Positions 8,235-17,196 of a stretch of DNA of 64,000 bases are shown here, piece after piece. This DNA comes from an uncultured Bacteroidia bacterium (GTDB lineage: Bacteria; Bacteroidota; Bacteroidia; Bacteroidales; UBA932): assembly GCA_902780455.1 (NCBI GenBank), contig CACZFO010000001.1, positions 1 to 64,000 on the forward strand, written 5' to 3'. Position numbers and translations under genes: made by a program. The first letter of the stretch is position 1. Each line of letters begins with the position of its first letter. Under the pieces are notes generated by a model that worked only from the letters and a program-made list of their open reading frames with translations, was not told the origin of the DNA and searched no databases.

Positions 8235-8247
8235 TATTCTTCCCGAC

Positions 8248-8496
8248 ATGAAAACCGTCAAGAAATATTTCAACAACGCCTTTTCCGCAAATCTCGACAA
8301 GGGATTGCTGGAAAACGAAGGGATCCGGGCAGAAGTCCTTCACCAGAACATGCCTTACATGGGAATATCGGAAAAGCTTGCCGTGGAACTGATTGTCAAC
8401 GATGAAGACTTTGACAGGGCAAAGAAGATCCTGGAAGAGGCTGAAAACAACATGATGTCCATAGACGAGTCTGACGTTCCCGAAGAAGAATCATAG
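8248..8496 (+). CDS. DUF2007 family small protein
   Basis: An 82-residue protein, MKTVKKYFNNAFSANLDKG onward, with the DUF2007 pattern: a first strand with aromatic residues, LLENEGIRAEVLHQNM, then VELIVNDEDFDRAKKILEEAE. The family is labelled a putative signal-transducing or PII-like fold protein; its role is unknown. The ATG at 8248 is preferred because the upstream extension overlaps the preceding gene. Its 3' end overlaps the convergent DUF3109 gene by 6 nt. Confidence 0.75.
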   Translation: MKTVKKYFNNAFSANLDKGLLENEGIRAEVLHQNMPYMGISEKLAVELIVNDEDFDRAKKILEEAENNMMSIDESDVPEEES

Positions 8497-9078
8497 ACTG
8501 CTTTCTCCAAGAAGGCGTGCCGCCTCGCAGAGTTCTGCGTAGAAATCCGCTCCGAATTTTTCAGTAATGGGTTCTTTCAGGAACTCATAGACTTTCACGC
8601 CATCATTCTTTCCTTTCTTGAAGGCTGCGGAGCAGAGGTGTTCGCGGCTGAGCATCAAGCCAGTGCTGCCGGTTGAGAACGATTTCAGCCTTATGGGGAA
8701 AATCCAGCAGGAAAGCGGCTTTCTCAACTTTCCTCCATGCTTTTCAAAACCTTTCTCCACGGCGCAGAACGTATTGCCGTCCTTGTCCGTAACAGAATAG
8801 GCACAGCGCCCGTCCGCCTTTACAAGGGGGGTTACAAGGTCTCCGTCGGAGTCAATGACCGCATAGCCCTGCCGCCTGATGGCTTCTGCTCCGTCAGGGG
8901 CCAGGAACGGGGCGTAATCCTGATACTGGGCTTCAAGGGCCTCCTTTTCTCCTTCTTCCAATGGAGCCCCGCTGTCGCCGATAATGCAGCAGCATCCCTG
9001 GCAGACAGGGTAGTCGCAGCAGAAGCATTCCGTCAGGATTTCCGTGCTTACCAAAGCGTTGCCTATTTCTATGACCAT
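8491..9078 (-). CDS. DUF3109 family cysteine-rich protein
   Basis: A 195-residue protein with a dense N-terminal cysteine cluster (C18, C20, C21, C26, C29, C30, C31) followed by the conserved GDSGAPLEEGE. Further cysteines at CAYSV, TFCAVEKGF, LSCWIFPIRL and HLCSAAF make a metal or Fe-S cofactor likely. DUF3109 is widespread in Bacteroidota, shares features with the YkgJ-type CxxxC families, and has no assigned function. The start lies 1 nt after the end of the M16 gene, so the two are probably co-transcribed. Confidence 0.75.
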   Translation of the reverse strand: MVIEIGNALVSTEILTECFCCDYPVCQGCCCIIGDSGAPLEEGEKEALEAQYQDYAPFLAPDGAEAIRRQGYAVIDSDGDLVTPLVKADGRCAYSVTDKDGNTFCAVEKGFEKHGGKLRKPLSCWIFPIRLKSFSTGSTGLMLSREHLCSAAFKKGKNDGVKVYEFLKEPITEKFGADFYAELCEAARLLGESSL

Positions 9079-9079
9079 A

Positions 9080-11947
9080 TCAGTTTACGTCAAAGAAGTT
9101 CCTGATGAACTCGTTTTCCTGAAGCAGCTGGAGCGTAGGGATGTCTGCCGTAGTTCCGTCCATAATCACGGTTATGCGGTTGCCGGAAAGTACATCCTTG
9201 ACAAAGGAGCAGAAATCTTTCTTGGAAACCGTATTTACCGCCTCTGCCGCTGCAGTGAGGTCCTTGCCTGAAATTTGCCTGGTCTCCAATACTGAAAGCC
9301 AGTACTTAGGCGTCTTTGACACCTGTGAGAGCCTGTCCTTCACCTGCTTTTTCAACGATGCAAAATCCTGGTCTGAAATACTTCCTGAAGAGCATGAATG
9401 CAGACGGTCGGTGAAGTACGAGATGGAAGGATGGATGCCTGCCGAGTCTGTCTCAAAAATCACATCCAGGGCAAATATCTGTTCCGGGTAATCGTTCACA
9501 GATCCCTTTATGTTGTAGAGGGGAACATTGGTGTACAGCTCATCCTTGAAAATGGAGGAGGCATAGGCCTCAAGCATCTGGGCAAGGACATAGTTCTTTG
9601 CGGAGAAACCCTTTGCGCATGAAAGCGTCAGCCCGGCATAGCTTCTTGGAACGCTCATCTTTGCAAGGAACCTTTTTTCCACATGTCCCTTGGCAAGATA
9701 ATTTGGAACAACAAGCCAGTTCTCCCTTGCGGAAGCCTTGCCCGGGATGGCTCCTATATACTTGACTGCAAGGTCTTTGTAAGATGATGCATTGTTACCC
9801 GTAAAGAAGAATGTGAAGTCTGCGGCATTGCTGAACCTGTCTGAAAGGATCTTGTGTATGCCCGCATAATCATAGGATGAAACCTCTTCTTCCGTGATCC
9901 TGCGCACGAACTGCTTGTTTGAATTGCGGTAATAGGCAACAGAATCGCGGAAGATGCCATGAGGTGAAAGGTTGTTGTATTTTATATCGTACAGCACCTT
10001 CTTGGTGTAGATGTCAAAAGCGGCCTGGTCCATGCGGCGGTCCGTCATGTTCAGGTAGATTGCCTGCATCAGTTTCTCCGCGCTGGAAGGAATGGCAAAA
10101 CCGTCCATCTGCTCGGTGTTCTGGTTTATCCTCGAAGAAAGGCTCAGATGGTTGTATGCATACAGGCGGCTCATGTTGGCATAGGACACATCCGCTATCT
10201 TGCCTACGCCGAGAAGCCCGTTGTAATAGTCCTGATTACCGATGGAAGCCCCTTTTATCAAGGAGAATCCTCCACGGCTCACAGCCCTGAACATCAAGGT
10301 GTCCGAAGCCTGCGGCAAATCCTTGAAAACGATGGTTGCCCCGTTGGAAAGCACAATGGTCTTGGTTCCGTACTGGGCATCTTCCGTCTGTGAAACAATT
10401 GAGGAAGAGGCCATCTGCCCTATTACCGGCCACACCGGAAGCAAACTCTCCCCGGACTGAAGCGGTTTTCCCAGAGGCTGGGAGTAAGCGGCAAGCAGGC
10501 GGTCCCTTGAAGGCTGGGCCACACCTTCCGCCTTAGGCATGTAGCAGGAAATTACTATGTTGTTCTCCTGAGACAGGGCCAGTGAAATATACTCGTTCAA
10601 TTTCTTGTTGTTAAGCGAGAACAGCACCTCCTTCATTATCTCGAACTGCATCTCTGTCGAGGCCAGGCTGTAGCCGTCATAGCAAGCCTTGAGGGCCCTG
10701 TTGAGATAAACCTCGTTGGGGGCTGTTGAACGGTTGTCGTAGAAAGCCTCCAACTCCTTCCAGTATATGTCCGAGGCTTTCTCGAATTCACGGGAATCAA
10801 TGCCGCGGTCGGAAAGCAGCTTCATCTGTGCGCTCACAAAGGAAACTGCGGCATACAGTGAATTGGGCAATGTCTCAAACTGTATGTTCAGGCTGCTGCT
10901 TTTCTCAATTCCCATGAACTTGCCGTCAGATATGGAAAGATTGTACAGAGGCAGGTTCTCCCTCAGCACGCCGTCTTCTATGCGGTCTTTGAGCAGACGT
11001 ATCATTGCGCTTTGCAGGAAATCCTGGATGTAAGGAAGATTGGTCTTGCGGTACTTTTCCTTCAGCGGCTGCTTGAGCAGAGATATGGACACCAGACATT
11101 TCTCAAACTCGTCATCCTGCATGACAAAGGTCTTGACTCCGTCGAAAGGCTTCGGCTCATACCATTTCCTCTTGGTGCTGGTCAGAGGTTTGGGAATCGT
11201 GGAGAAGACAGATTTGATCTGGGTTTCCATCTTTGCCGGATCCACGTCGCCCACCACAATCACGCACTGCAGTTCCGGACGGCACCAGTTATAGTAGAAA
11301 CTTCTGAGATCCTTGGAATTGATGGTGCTTACACTCTTTATTTCGGACGGGCGTAGCTCCCCGCTGTAAGGGCTGTCGGGATAAAGCTCGGAAATGATGT
11401 CGGTCTCCATCCTGTGGATCGGAGTCCAGCCTCCGAGTATCCTCTGGGCAAGGGTAGACCTCTCTGGAGCAATGTCGCTTTCGTCCACATTTATGGAGCT
11501 CATCCAGTTGTAAAGTATCAGAAGGGCGGAGTCTATGGTATTGGCCCTTCCGATTGGAACATCCTTGATTGTATAGGTTATCCTGTCTGCCCCGGTAGAA
11601 AAATCCAGGTTTTGCGGACCAAGGCCCAAAGTTTTCAGATAATTTGTAATGGCCTGGCCTTCAAAGTTCCTTGTCCCCTTTGTAGCAAGCTGTTGCAGAA
11701 GCATGAACGAGCCCCTGTCGTTGTCTTTTTCCAATGAAGTTCCCACTTTTTGGGCCACGCAGAAGGTGGCCGTACTCTTTTGGGCCTGGTTTTTGATTAT
11801 GATGTAGGAAAGGCCGTTTGAAAGCGTGCCGCTCTTTGCCCTCGGATCGTCGGGAAGCCCCGGCAGATCCTGAACCTTGGACTGGGAAAAAAGCAGCGAC
11901 GGACAAATGACCGCCAATGCGATTAGTATGCTGGATAATTTCTTCAT
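9080..11947 (-). CDS. M16 (insulinase/pitrilysin) family protein without a zinc site
   Basis: A 955-residue exported protein: signal peptide at residues 1-22 (MKKLSSILIALAVICPSLLF), then tandem M16 domains. The N-terminal domain aligns well with the family around its active site (VGTSLEKDNDRG ... GTRNFEG), but the HxxEH zinc and catalytic motif is replaced by M82-L-L-Q85-Q86, so H, E and H are all lost. The second half keeps the inactive-domain fold (RAVSRGGFSLIKG, CAKGFSAKNYVLAQML). Length and domain order match the periplasmic PqqL-like M16B proteins of Bacteroidota. It is either a non-catalytic subunit of a heterodimeric peptidase or a binding protein. No frameshift or stop is seen. DUF3109 follows. 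Confidence 0.85.
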   Translation of the reverse strand: MKKLSSILIALAVICPSLLFSQSKVQDLPGLPDDPRAKSGTLSNGLSYIIIKNQAQKSTATFCVAQKVGTSLEKDNDRGSFMLLQQLATKGTRNFEGQAITNYLKTLGLGPQNLDFSTGADRITYTIKDVPIGRANTIDSALLILYNWMSSINVDESDIAPERSTLAQRILGGWTPIHRMETDIISELYPDSPYSGELRPSEIKSVSTINSKDLRSFYYNWCRPELQCVIVVGDVDPAKMETQIKSVFSTIPKPLTSTKRKWYEPKPFDGVKTFVMQDDEFEKCLVSISLLKQPLKEKYRKTNLPYIQDFLQSAMIRLLKDRIEDGVLRENLPLYNLSISDGKFMGIEKSSSLNIQFETLPNSLYAAVSFVSAQMKLLSDRGIDSREFEKASDIYWKELEAFYDNRSTAPNEVYLNRALKACYDGYSLASTEMQFEIMKEVLFSLNNKKLNEYISLALSQENNIVISCYMPKAEGVAQPSRDRLLAAYSQPLGKPLQSGESLLPVWPVIGQMASSSIVSQTEDAQYGTKTIVLSNGATIVFKDLPQASDTLMFRAVSRGGFSLIKGASIGNQDYYNGLLGVGKIADVSYANMSRLYAYNHLSLSSRINQNTEQMDGFAIPSSAEKLMQAIYLNMTDRRMDQAAFDIYTKKVLYDIKYNNLSPHGIFRDSVAYYRNSNKQFVRRITEEEVSSYDYAGIHKILSDRFSNAADFTFFFTGNNASSYKDLAVKYIGAIPGKASARENWLVVPNYLAKGHVEKRFLAKMSVPRSYAGLTLSCAKGFSAKNYVLAQMLEAYASSIFKDELYTNVPLYNIKGSVNDYPEQIFALDVIFETDSAGIHPSISYFTDRLHSCSSGSISDQDFASLKKQVKDRLSQVSKTPKYWLSVLETRQISGKDLTAAAEAVNTVSKKDFCSFVKDVLSGNRITVIMDGTTADIPTLQLLQENEFIRNFFDVN

Positions 11948-11964
11948 AACTGTCGGAATTGGTA

Positions 11965-11972
11965 CAAAATTA
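11965..11972 (-). promoter_or_regulatory. Bacteroidota -7 box for the M16 gene
   Basis: Minus strand TAATTTTG, 17 nt before the ATG at 11947. It is one arm of a near-perfect palindrome (11961-11972 with 11982-11993, 11 of 12 pairs) whose other arm is the opposing box. Confidence 0.55.
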
Positions 11973-11981
11973 CATTTTTTT

Positions 11982-11989
11982 TAATTTTG
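11982..11989 (+). promoter_or_regulatory. Bacteroidota -33/-7 promoter for the TPR gene run
   Basis: TAATTTTG with TTG at 11959-11961 at a 20-bp spacing, the best -33/-7 pair in the window, 41 nt before the ATG at 12031. Likely drives the plus-strand run from 12031 to 19612. Confidence 0.6.
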
Positions 11990-12030
11990 CACCCACGGAT
12001 TGATCTTAATAACCAAAAAACCAAATAGAG

Positions 12031-12945
12031 ATGAAAAGAATCACCAAACTTTTTTTGACCGCAGCAGTGGTTCTGTTTGCGGGAAGTGTATTTGCACAGG
12101 ATATGACTCAGGCCGGCGAACTGTATCAGAAGGCCACCGAGGCTTATCAGGCCGGAAATGAAATGGAAGCGGTAAAGAACTTCAAGGAGGCCTTGAAGAT
12201 CGCCGAGGCTGCTGGTGACGAAGGCATAGAGATGGCCCAGGGTTGCAAGGACATGATTCCTCAGATTCTCATAGCTGCAGCCGGCAAGATGGTTGCAGAC
12301 AAGGATTATGCAAAGGCAGAAGAAACCTACACCGACGCTCTCAACTGCGCCAAGGCATACGGTAACGAAGGAGTTGCCAAGAACGCTCAGACAAAACTCG
12401 CCCAGATTCCTCTGCAGCAGGGTAACGATGCATACAATGCCGGTAAGATAGATGAGGCAATTCCTCTCTTCCAGAAGGCTATTGAAAGAGATGCTGACAA
12501 CCCTAAGGCTTACCTGCTCCTGGGAATGGCTTACAACAAGGCCAGCAAGGACAGCGAGGCTGAGGTTGCCCTCCTCAAGGCAAAGGAACTCGGCGATGCA
12601 AATGCAGAAAAAGTACTCATGGGAATGCTCGTTTCCGGAGCCAATGATGCCATGAAGGCAAAGAAATTCTCTGACGCCATCTCCATCGCTGAGAAGGCTC
12701 TTGCAATCGCTCCTAACCCTACGGCAAGCCTCATCGCAGGAATGTCTGCATACCAGGCAAAGAACTGGAACAAGGCCATCACCCATCTCGTAAACGCCCC
12801 AGCTTCTGCACAGAACACCTACATCCTTGCTTCTTGCTATGAGAACGCCGGCAAGAAGGCTCAGGCCTGCGCAACTTACAAGAAGGTAAACGATGCCAAG
12901 TTCGGTCCTACTGCAAAGCAGAAGATAGCCAAACTCGGTTGCTAG
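12031..12945 (+). CDS. Exported tetratricopeptide repeat protein
   Basis: A 304-residue protein with a clear signal peptide (residues 1-22, cleavage after GSVFA) and at least five TPR-like helix pairs (LYQKATEAYQAGNEMEAVKNF; NDAYNAGKIDEAIPLFQKAI; DNPKAYLLLGMAYNKASK; NDAMKAKKFSDAISIAEKAL; AYQAKNWNKAITHL). It should be periplasmic and act as a protein-interaction scaffold. It has a strong promoter and precedes the U32 gene by 10 nt. TPR proteins of this kind are common in Bacteroidota; the partner is unknown. Confidence 0.85.
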   Translation: MKRITKLFLTAAVVLFAGSVFAQDMTQAGELYQKATEAYQAGNEMEAVKNFKEALKIAEAAGDEGIEMAQGCKDMIPQILIAAAGKMVADKDYAKAEETYTDALNCAKAYGNEGVAKNAQTKLAQIPLQQGNDAYNAGKIDEAIPLFQKAIERDADNPKAYLLLGMAYNKASKDSEAEVALLKAKELGDANAEKVLMGMLVSGANDAMKAKKFSDAISIAEKALAIAPNPTASLIAGMSAYQAKNWNKAITHLVNAPASAQNTYILASCYENAGKKAQACATYKKVNDAKFGPTAKQKIAKLGC

Positions 12946-12955
12946 GAATTGAACA

Positions 12956-14815
12956 ATGCTTGAGATAGAACTTCTTTCTCCGGCAAGGAATTCGGAAATC
13001 GGTATCGCGGCAATAGACTGCGGTGCCGATTCCGTTTACATAGCCGCTCCAAAGTACGGGGCCAGGGCCCAGGCCGGCAATTCCTTTGAAGACATTGCCC
13101 TCCTGTGTTCCTATGCCCACAAGTTTGGGGCAAAGGTCTATCTCACCCTCAACACCATACTCTACGACAACGAACTGGAGGAAGCCTGCGAATATCTCTG
13201 GGAAGCATACCGCAACGGCATAGACGCGGTAATAGTCCAGGACCTGGCCCTTCTGAAGATGAAGCGGCCGCCCATTCCGCTTTTTGCTTCTACCCAGACC
13301 GATATCCGCACTCCCGAAAAGGCCGCCCTGCTCGAGGGGCTTGGTTTCCAGCGGCTAATACTTGCCCGCGAACTGAGCCTCAGTCAGATCAGGGAAATCC
13401 GTAAAGCCACCACGGCTCCGCTGGAATCTTTCGTTCACGGAGCCCTGTGCGTGAGTTACAGCGGACAGTGCTATCTGTCGCAGTATCTTGCCGGAAGGAG
13501 CGCCAACCGCGGGGAGTGCGCCCAGGTATGCCGCTCAGAATACGACCTTGTGGATGAAGAAGGCAACATACTGGCAAGGAAAACCCCGCTTCTTTCCCTC
13601 AAGGACATGAATCGTTCTTCACGCCTTGAAGACTTGATAGATGCCGGCATCAGCTCTTTCAAGATAGAAGGAAGGCTGAAGAACGTCTCTTATGTCAAGA
13701 ATATCGTAAGCGCCTACGATACCGCCCTGCAGGAAATAATTGAGAGGAAAAGGAGCCAGGGTGTTCAAATCAGGCGGTCTTCCATGGGTAGGAGCCGGCA
13801 CACTTTCATCCCCGATACCCAGAAAACTTTCAACCGAGGATATACGGACTATTACCTCGACGGCATAAAGGAAGACTGGAAGAGCCGCGATGCCGCCAAG
13901 GGTCTGGGAGAATACATCGGAAAGGTTACCGACATAAAGGGAGGAACAAATTCCCTTGTCAGTTTCACCTATGACGGAAAAAAGAAACTGCACAACTCAG
14001 ACGGAATCTGCTTTGCAAGCGGCGGAAGGGTAGTTTCGGGAAACCGGGCCAACAAGGTTGAAGGCAACCGGGTGGAGCTTTTCTCAAAGATAGCCGATTT
14101 CAAAAAAGGTGACGGCATCTACAGGAACTATGACGCCGAATTTGAAAAAGAGCTGGAAAACACTCCCGCCAGGATGATAGACACCACGCTGGATGTTTTC
14201 CTCAGCGACGGCCACATCACCGTTTCCGCAAAGTCCGCATGGTTCAGCAAATCATTCACCTTCTTCCTTCTGGGAGACCGTGCACAGAACCCGGAAATGG
14301 CACGCAACCTCATCCGCAAGCAGCTCGGAAAGACAGCCCTTCATTTTTCATTCTCGGTAGACTCGGTAGAAGGAGACGACATCTACTTCTACAGGACCTC
14401 CTCCCTGAACGCCATAAGGGCTGAACTTGCAGAATGTCTGGAAAAGTATCTGGAAGAAGAACGCCAGAGAACAAACTCAAGATACATCGCGGAGAAAAAA
14501 GACTTTTCCTCTCTTAAGGACCTTGCAAAAAAAGCTTTCAAGGAAGGGGGCGGATCATACCTGAGGAACTGTTCCAACAGCCTTTCAAAAGAAGTTTATA
14601 CAGAACTTGGCCTCAAAGACATACAGCCTTCATACGAACAGGCCCCGCCCAAACCAGCCACCCTTATGCGTTGCAAATACTGCATAAGGTACCAGATCGG
14701 CCTGTGCAAAAAGGAAAGCAAAGACACCCGCAAACTCTATCTTAAAAACGGCAACAACACCCTCGCCCTTGAATTCGACTGCGCCAGATGCGAAATGCAG
14801 GTCCTTTCTCCTTAG
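12956..14815 (+). CDS. U32 family protein (RlhA/TrhP-like RNA hydroxylation family)
   Basis: A 619-residue protein. The N-terminal 330 residues form the U32 domain (ELLSPARNSE, GADSVYIA, STQTDIRTPEKA, ESFVHGALCVSYSGQCYLSQY, NRGECAQVCR). A DUF3656-like middle follows, and the C-terminus has a cysteine cluster (CKYCIRYQIGLC then CARCEM). Databases call these peptidases or collagenases, but E. coli RlhA and TrhP act in 5-hydroxycytidine and 5-hydroxyuridine formation in RNA, and several conserved cysteines fit Fe-S binding. An RNA role suits its neighbours TrmB and the RlmI-like gene elsewhere in the window. Which RNA it modifies cannot be told. Confidence 0.85.
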   Translation: MLEIELLSPARNSEIGIAAIDCGADSVYIAAPKYGARAQAGNSFEDIALLCSYAHKFGAKVYLTLNTILYDNELEEACEYLWEAYRNGIDAVIVQDLALLKMKRPPIPLFASTQTDIRTPEKAALLEGLGFQRLILARELSLSQIREIRKATTAPLESFVHGALCVSYSGQCYLSQYLAGRSANRGECAQVCRSEYDLVDEEGNILARKTPLLSLKDMNRSSRLEDLIDAGISSFKIEGRLKNVSYVKNIVSAYDTALQEIIERKRSQGVQIRRSSMGRSRHTFIPDTQKTFNRGYTDYYLDGIKEDWKSRDAAKGLGEYIGKVTDIKGGTNSLVSFTYDGKKKLHNSDGICFASGGRVVSGNRANKVEGNRVELFSKIADFKKGDGIYRNYDAEFEKELENTPARMIDTTLDVFLSDGHITVSAKSAWFSKSFTFFLLGDRAQNPEMARNLIRKQLGKTALHFSFSVDSVEGDDIYFYRTSSLNAIRAELAECLEKYLEEERQRTNSRYIAEKKDFSSLKDLAKKAFKEGGGSYLRNCSNSLSKEVYTELGLKDIQPSYEQAPPKPATLMRCKYCIRYQIGLCKKESKDTRKLYLKNGNNTLALEFDCARCEMQVLSP

Positions 14816-14834
14816 AAAAATCAAAACAGATTCT

Positions 14835-14842
14835 TAAATTTG
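14835..14842 (+). promoter_or_regulatory. Bacteroidota -7 box directly before the delta-prime-like gene
   Basis: TAAATTTG ends 6 nt before the ATG at 14849. If used, transcription would begin at or next to the start codon, giving a leaderless message. Confidence 0.4.
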
Positions 14843-14848
14843 CAGGGT

Positions 14849-16045
14849 ATGATTTTTTCTGAGATAGCCGGACATAAGGAATTGGCGGAGCAGCTGAAAA
14901 ACATGGTCCAGACGGGCCGTATGCCCCATGCCTTGCTCTTGAGCGAACAGAGCGGGTGCGGAGCCCTGCCGCTTGCCCTTGCCACCATCCAGTACATGTT
15001 CTGCCGCACCAGGAAGGCGCTGGCGGGCGGAGACGACACCTGGATTGTAAAGGGCCTCTTCGGAGACCAGCCGGACAGCCTGCCAACCGACGACTCCTGC
15101 CAGGTATGCTCCTCATGCATAAAGGTCCGCAACCTCAGCCATCCGGATTTCCACTTCATATTCCCGATAAACACAACCCAGCTTGTAGAAAAAGGGAAGA
15201 AAGCCAACATAGACGCATACTATGATATTTTCCGTTCTCTGGTAAGGGAAAACCCTTATTTCAGCGAACAGGACCTTTACAAGGCAATGGAACTGGAAAA
15301 CAAGATGGGGCTCATTGGCGTAAATGAAGCCAACTGGCTGATCAACCGTCTGAATTTCAGCGCATACGAGGGCGGAGAAAAAGTGGTCCTGGTGTTGTTC
15401 CCGGAAAGGATGAACCTGGAGGCGGCAAACAAACTGCTCAAAAGCATAGAAGAACCAACGGAAGACACTTATTTCTTCATGATAACCAACGCCCCCGGAA
15501 AAATCATACAGACCATCCGCTCGAGGTGCCGCCTGGTGGAAGTGCCGCCCATCGAAACAGCCGACCTGGCAAATGCCCTGGCCTTGAAATACAAGATGGA
15601 CATCGGTGAAGCCACCACGTGGGCTGCCTGTGCCCAGGGAAGCTTCGGAAGGGCCATGGAACTGATAGGACAGGGCGAGGATGAGAAGGAAGACTTTGAA
15701 GATTTCATGCAGATGATGCAGCTTGCCGCCGGCAAAGACCTTCCGGGCCTGATAGCTATGGCCTCAGACCTTGCAAAAAAAGGAAAGGAAGCTCAGAAAA
15801 ACTTCTGCAGAAGCGCCCTTAAAGTCCTCCGGCAGATGTATGTGATCAATCTTGGAAAAGAAGACATCGCCTACCTGAACCCTAACCAGAAGCAGGAAAT
15901 CATTGCCATGGCAAAGAATCTCAAGACGGATGCTTTTGGAAAATACTACGATTTATTCAACGATACCATTGAGTGCATAGAGAGGAACGTGAACGCAAAA
16001 TTCGTTTTCAGCGATTTGTGCAATGCACTCTATCAAAATGTTTGA
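14849..16045 (+). CDS. holB: DNA polymerase III delta-prime-like clamp loader subunit
   Basis: A 398-residue AAA+ protein, MIFSEIAGHKELAEQLKNM onward; the ATG at 14849 is preferred to a TTG nine bases upstream. It has a four-cysteine zinc module (CQVCSSCIKVR plus an earlier Cys), LLKSIEEP and the sensor segment ITNAP...IRSRC typical of DnaX/HolB proteins. The Walker A position reads SEQSGCGALP, without the GK[ST] needed for ATP binding, as expected for a delta-prime rather than a tau/gamma subunit. It would act in the replisome clamp loader. Its stop lies 2 nt before the RicT start. Confidence 0.85.
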   Translation: MIFSEIAGHKELAEQLKNMVQTGRMPHALLLSEQSGCGALPLALATIQYMFCRTRKALAGGDDTWIVKGLFGDQPDSLPTDDSCQVCSSCIKVRNLSHPDFHFIFPINTTQLVEKGKKANIDAYYDIFRSLVRENPYFSEQDLYKAMELENKMGLIGVNEANWLINRLNFSAYEGGEKVVLVLFPERMNLEAANKLLKSIEEPTEDTYFFMITNAPGKIIQTIRSRCRLVEVPPIETADLANALALKYKMDIGEATTWAACAQGSFGRAMELIGQGEDEKEDFEDFMQMMQLAAGKDLPGLIAMASDLAKKGKEAQKNFCRSALKVLRQMYVINLGKEDIAYLNPNQKQEIIAMAKNLKTDAFGKYYDLFNDTIECIERNVNAKFVFSDLCNALYQNV

Positions 16046-16047
16046 CG

Positions 16048-17196
16048 ATGGACAGGAAAGATATTGTTTACGACTGCCACAGGGGCTGTCAGAAAACCAT
16101 AGCAAACGACGGGCAGTTCTGCTGCAAATACGACCAGAGCTGCTGCAAGAGAGCCGTCTTTGACTGGCTCCAGGGAATGCCGGACGAAGACATGGACAAC
16201 CTGTTTGAAGTCCGCTTCAAAAACACCCGCAAGGGCGTCTACCAGAACACCTCCGGACAAGTTGTCCGGGTTGGGGACATCGTAGTTGTGGAGGCCCAGA
16301 ACGGATGTGACGTGGGCATCATCACCCTTTCCGGTGCAATAGTCGCCCACCAGCTCAAGAGAAACAACATAGACTTCAAAAGCTATGAATTCCGCCGGAT
16401 ATACCGCAAGGCCCGTCCGCAGGATATCCAAAAATGGCAGGAGGCAATTGCCAGGGAACACCAGACCATGATACGTGCCAGGGTCCTGGCCGCAAACCTC
16501 GGACTGGAGATGAAGATCGGAGATGTTGAGTTCCAGGGAGACGGCACAAAGGCCATATTCTACTACATAGCAGACGGAAGGGTTGATTTCCGCCAGCTGA
16601 TCAAGGATTTTGCAGAAGAATTCCATATCAGGATAGAGATGAAGCAGATCGGAGCCCGTCAGGAGGCCGGTCTGATCGGCGGAATCGGAGTATGCGGACA
16701 GGCTCTTTGCTGTTCACGCTACATCAGTGATTTCCAATCCATAACCACGGCAGCCGCCAGAAGCCAGGATCTTTCTCTCAATCCCCAGAAACTTGCCGGA
16801 CAGTGCGGCAAGCTCAAGTGCTGCATCAACTACGAGGCCGCAGTCTATATGGATGCCAAGGAAAACATGCCGCATCTTACCGAGCCCCTGCATCTTGTAG
16901 ACGGAGACGTAAGGCCTGTAAAGTCAGACGCCCTGAAGCAGATGATGTGGTTCTGCTATACAAACCGCCAGGAAGACGAGGCTTATCCGCTCAAGGCAGA
17001 AAAGGTCAAGGAAATCCTCAAACTCAATTCCGAAGGAAAGCCTGGAGCCTCCATCGCCGGAGACAAGAAGGAGAAAGTCATAGATTTCAAGAGCGCCGCC
17101 GGAGAAGACAGCATTACCAGGTTTGACGAGGTCAAGAAAAAGAGGAACGGAAAACAGAGAGGAAGACAGCGTTTCAACAAAAGGAATGGCTCTTAG
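16048..17196 (+). CDS. ricT: RicT/YaaT-like PSP1 domain protein
   Basis: A 382-residue protein. An N-terminal Cys-rich leader (CHRGCQ, CCKYDQSCCK) precedes the PSP1 C-terminal domain, with IGVCGQALCCSRYI and QCGKLKCCINYE, the cysteines that in Bacillus RicT help hold Fe-S clusters of the Ric (Y) complex. In Bacillus the complex affects RNA processing and sporulation. In Bacteroidota the gene is conserved between holB and gldH, as here, and its role is unclear. The C-terminal tail is basic and low complexity (KKKRNGKQRGRQRFNKR), suggesting nucleic-acid contact. Overlaps the gldH start by 11 nt. Confidence 0.85.
   Translation: MDRKDIVYDCHRGCQKTIANDGQFCCKYDQSCCKRAVFDWLQGMPDEDMDNLFEVRFKNTRKGVYQNTSGQVVRVGDIVVVEAQNGCDVGIITLSGAIVAHQLKRNNIDFKSYEFRRIYRKARPQDIQKWQEAIAREHQTMIRARVLAANLGLEMKIGDVEFQGDGTKAIFYYIADGRVDFRQLIKDFAEEFHIRIEMKQIGARQEAGLIGGIGVCGQALCCSRYISDFQSITTAAARSQDLSLNPQKLAGQCGKLKCCINYEAAVYMDAKENMPHLTEPLHLVDGDVRPVKSDALKQMMWFCYTNRQEDEAYPLKAEKVKEILKLNSEGKPGASIAGDKKEKVIDFKSAAGEDSITRFDEVKKKRNGKQRGRQRFNKRNGS

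Noticed and set aside
11944..12786. 280-codon open frame antisense to the TPR gene
   Set aside because: It mirrors codon phase of a clear signal-peptide TPR protein, has a Cys/Leu/Val-rich composition without family features, and would overlap a good promoter.
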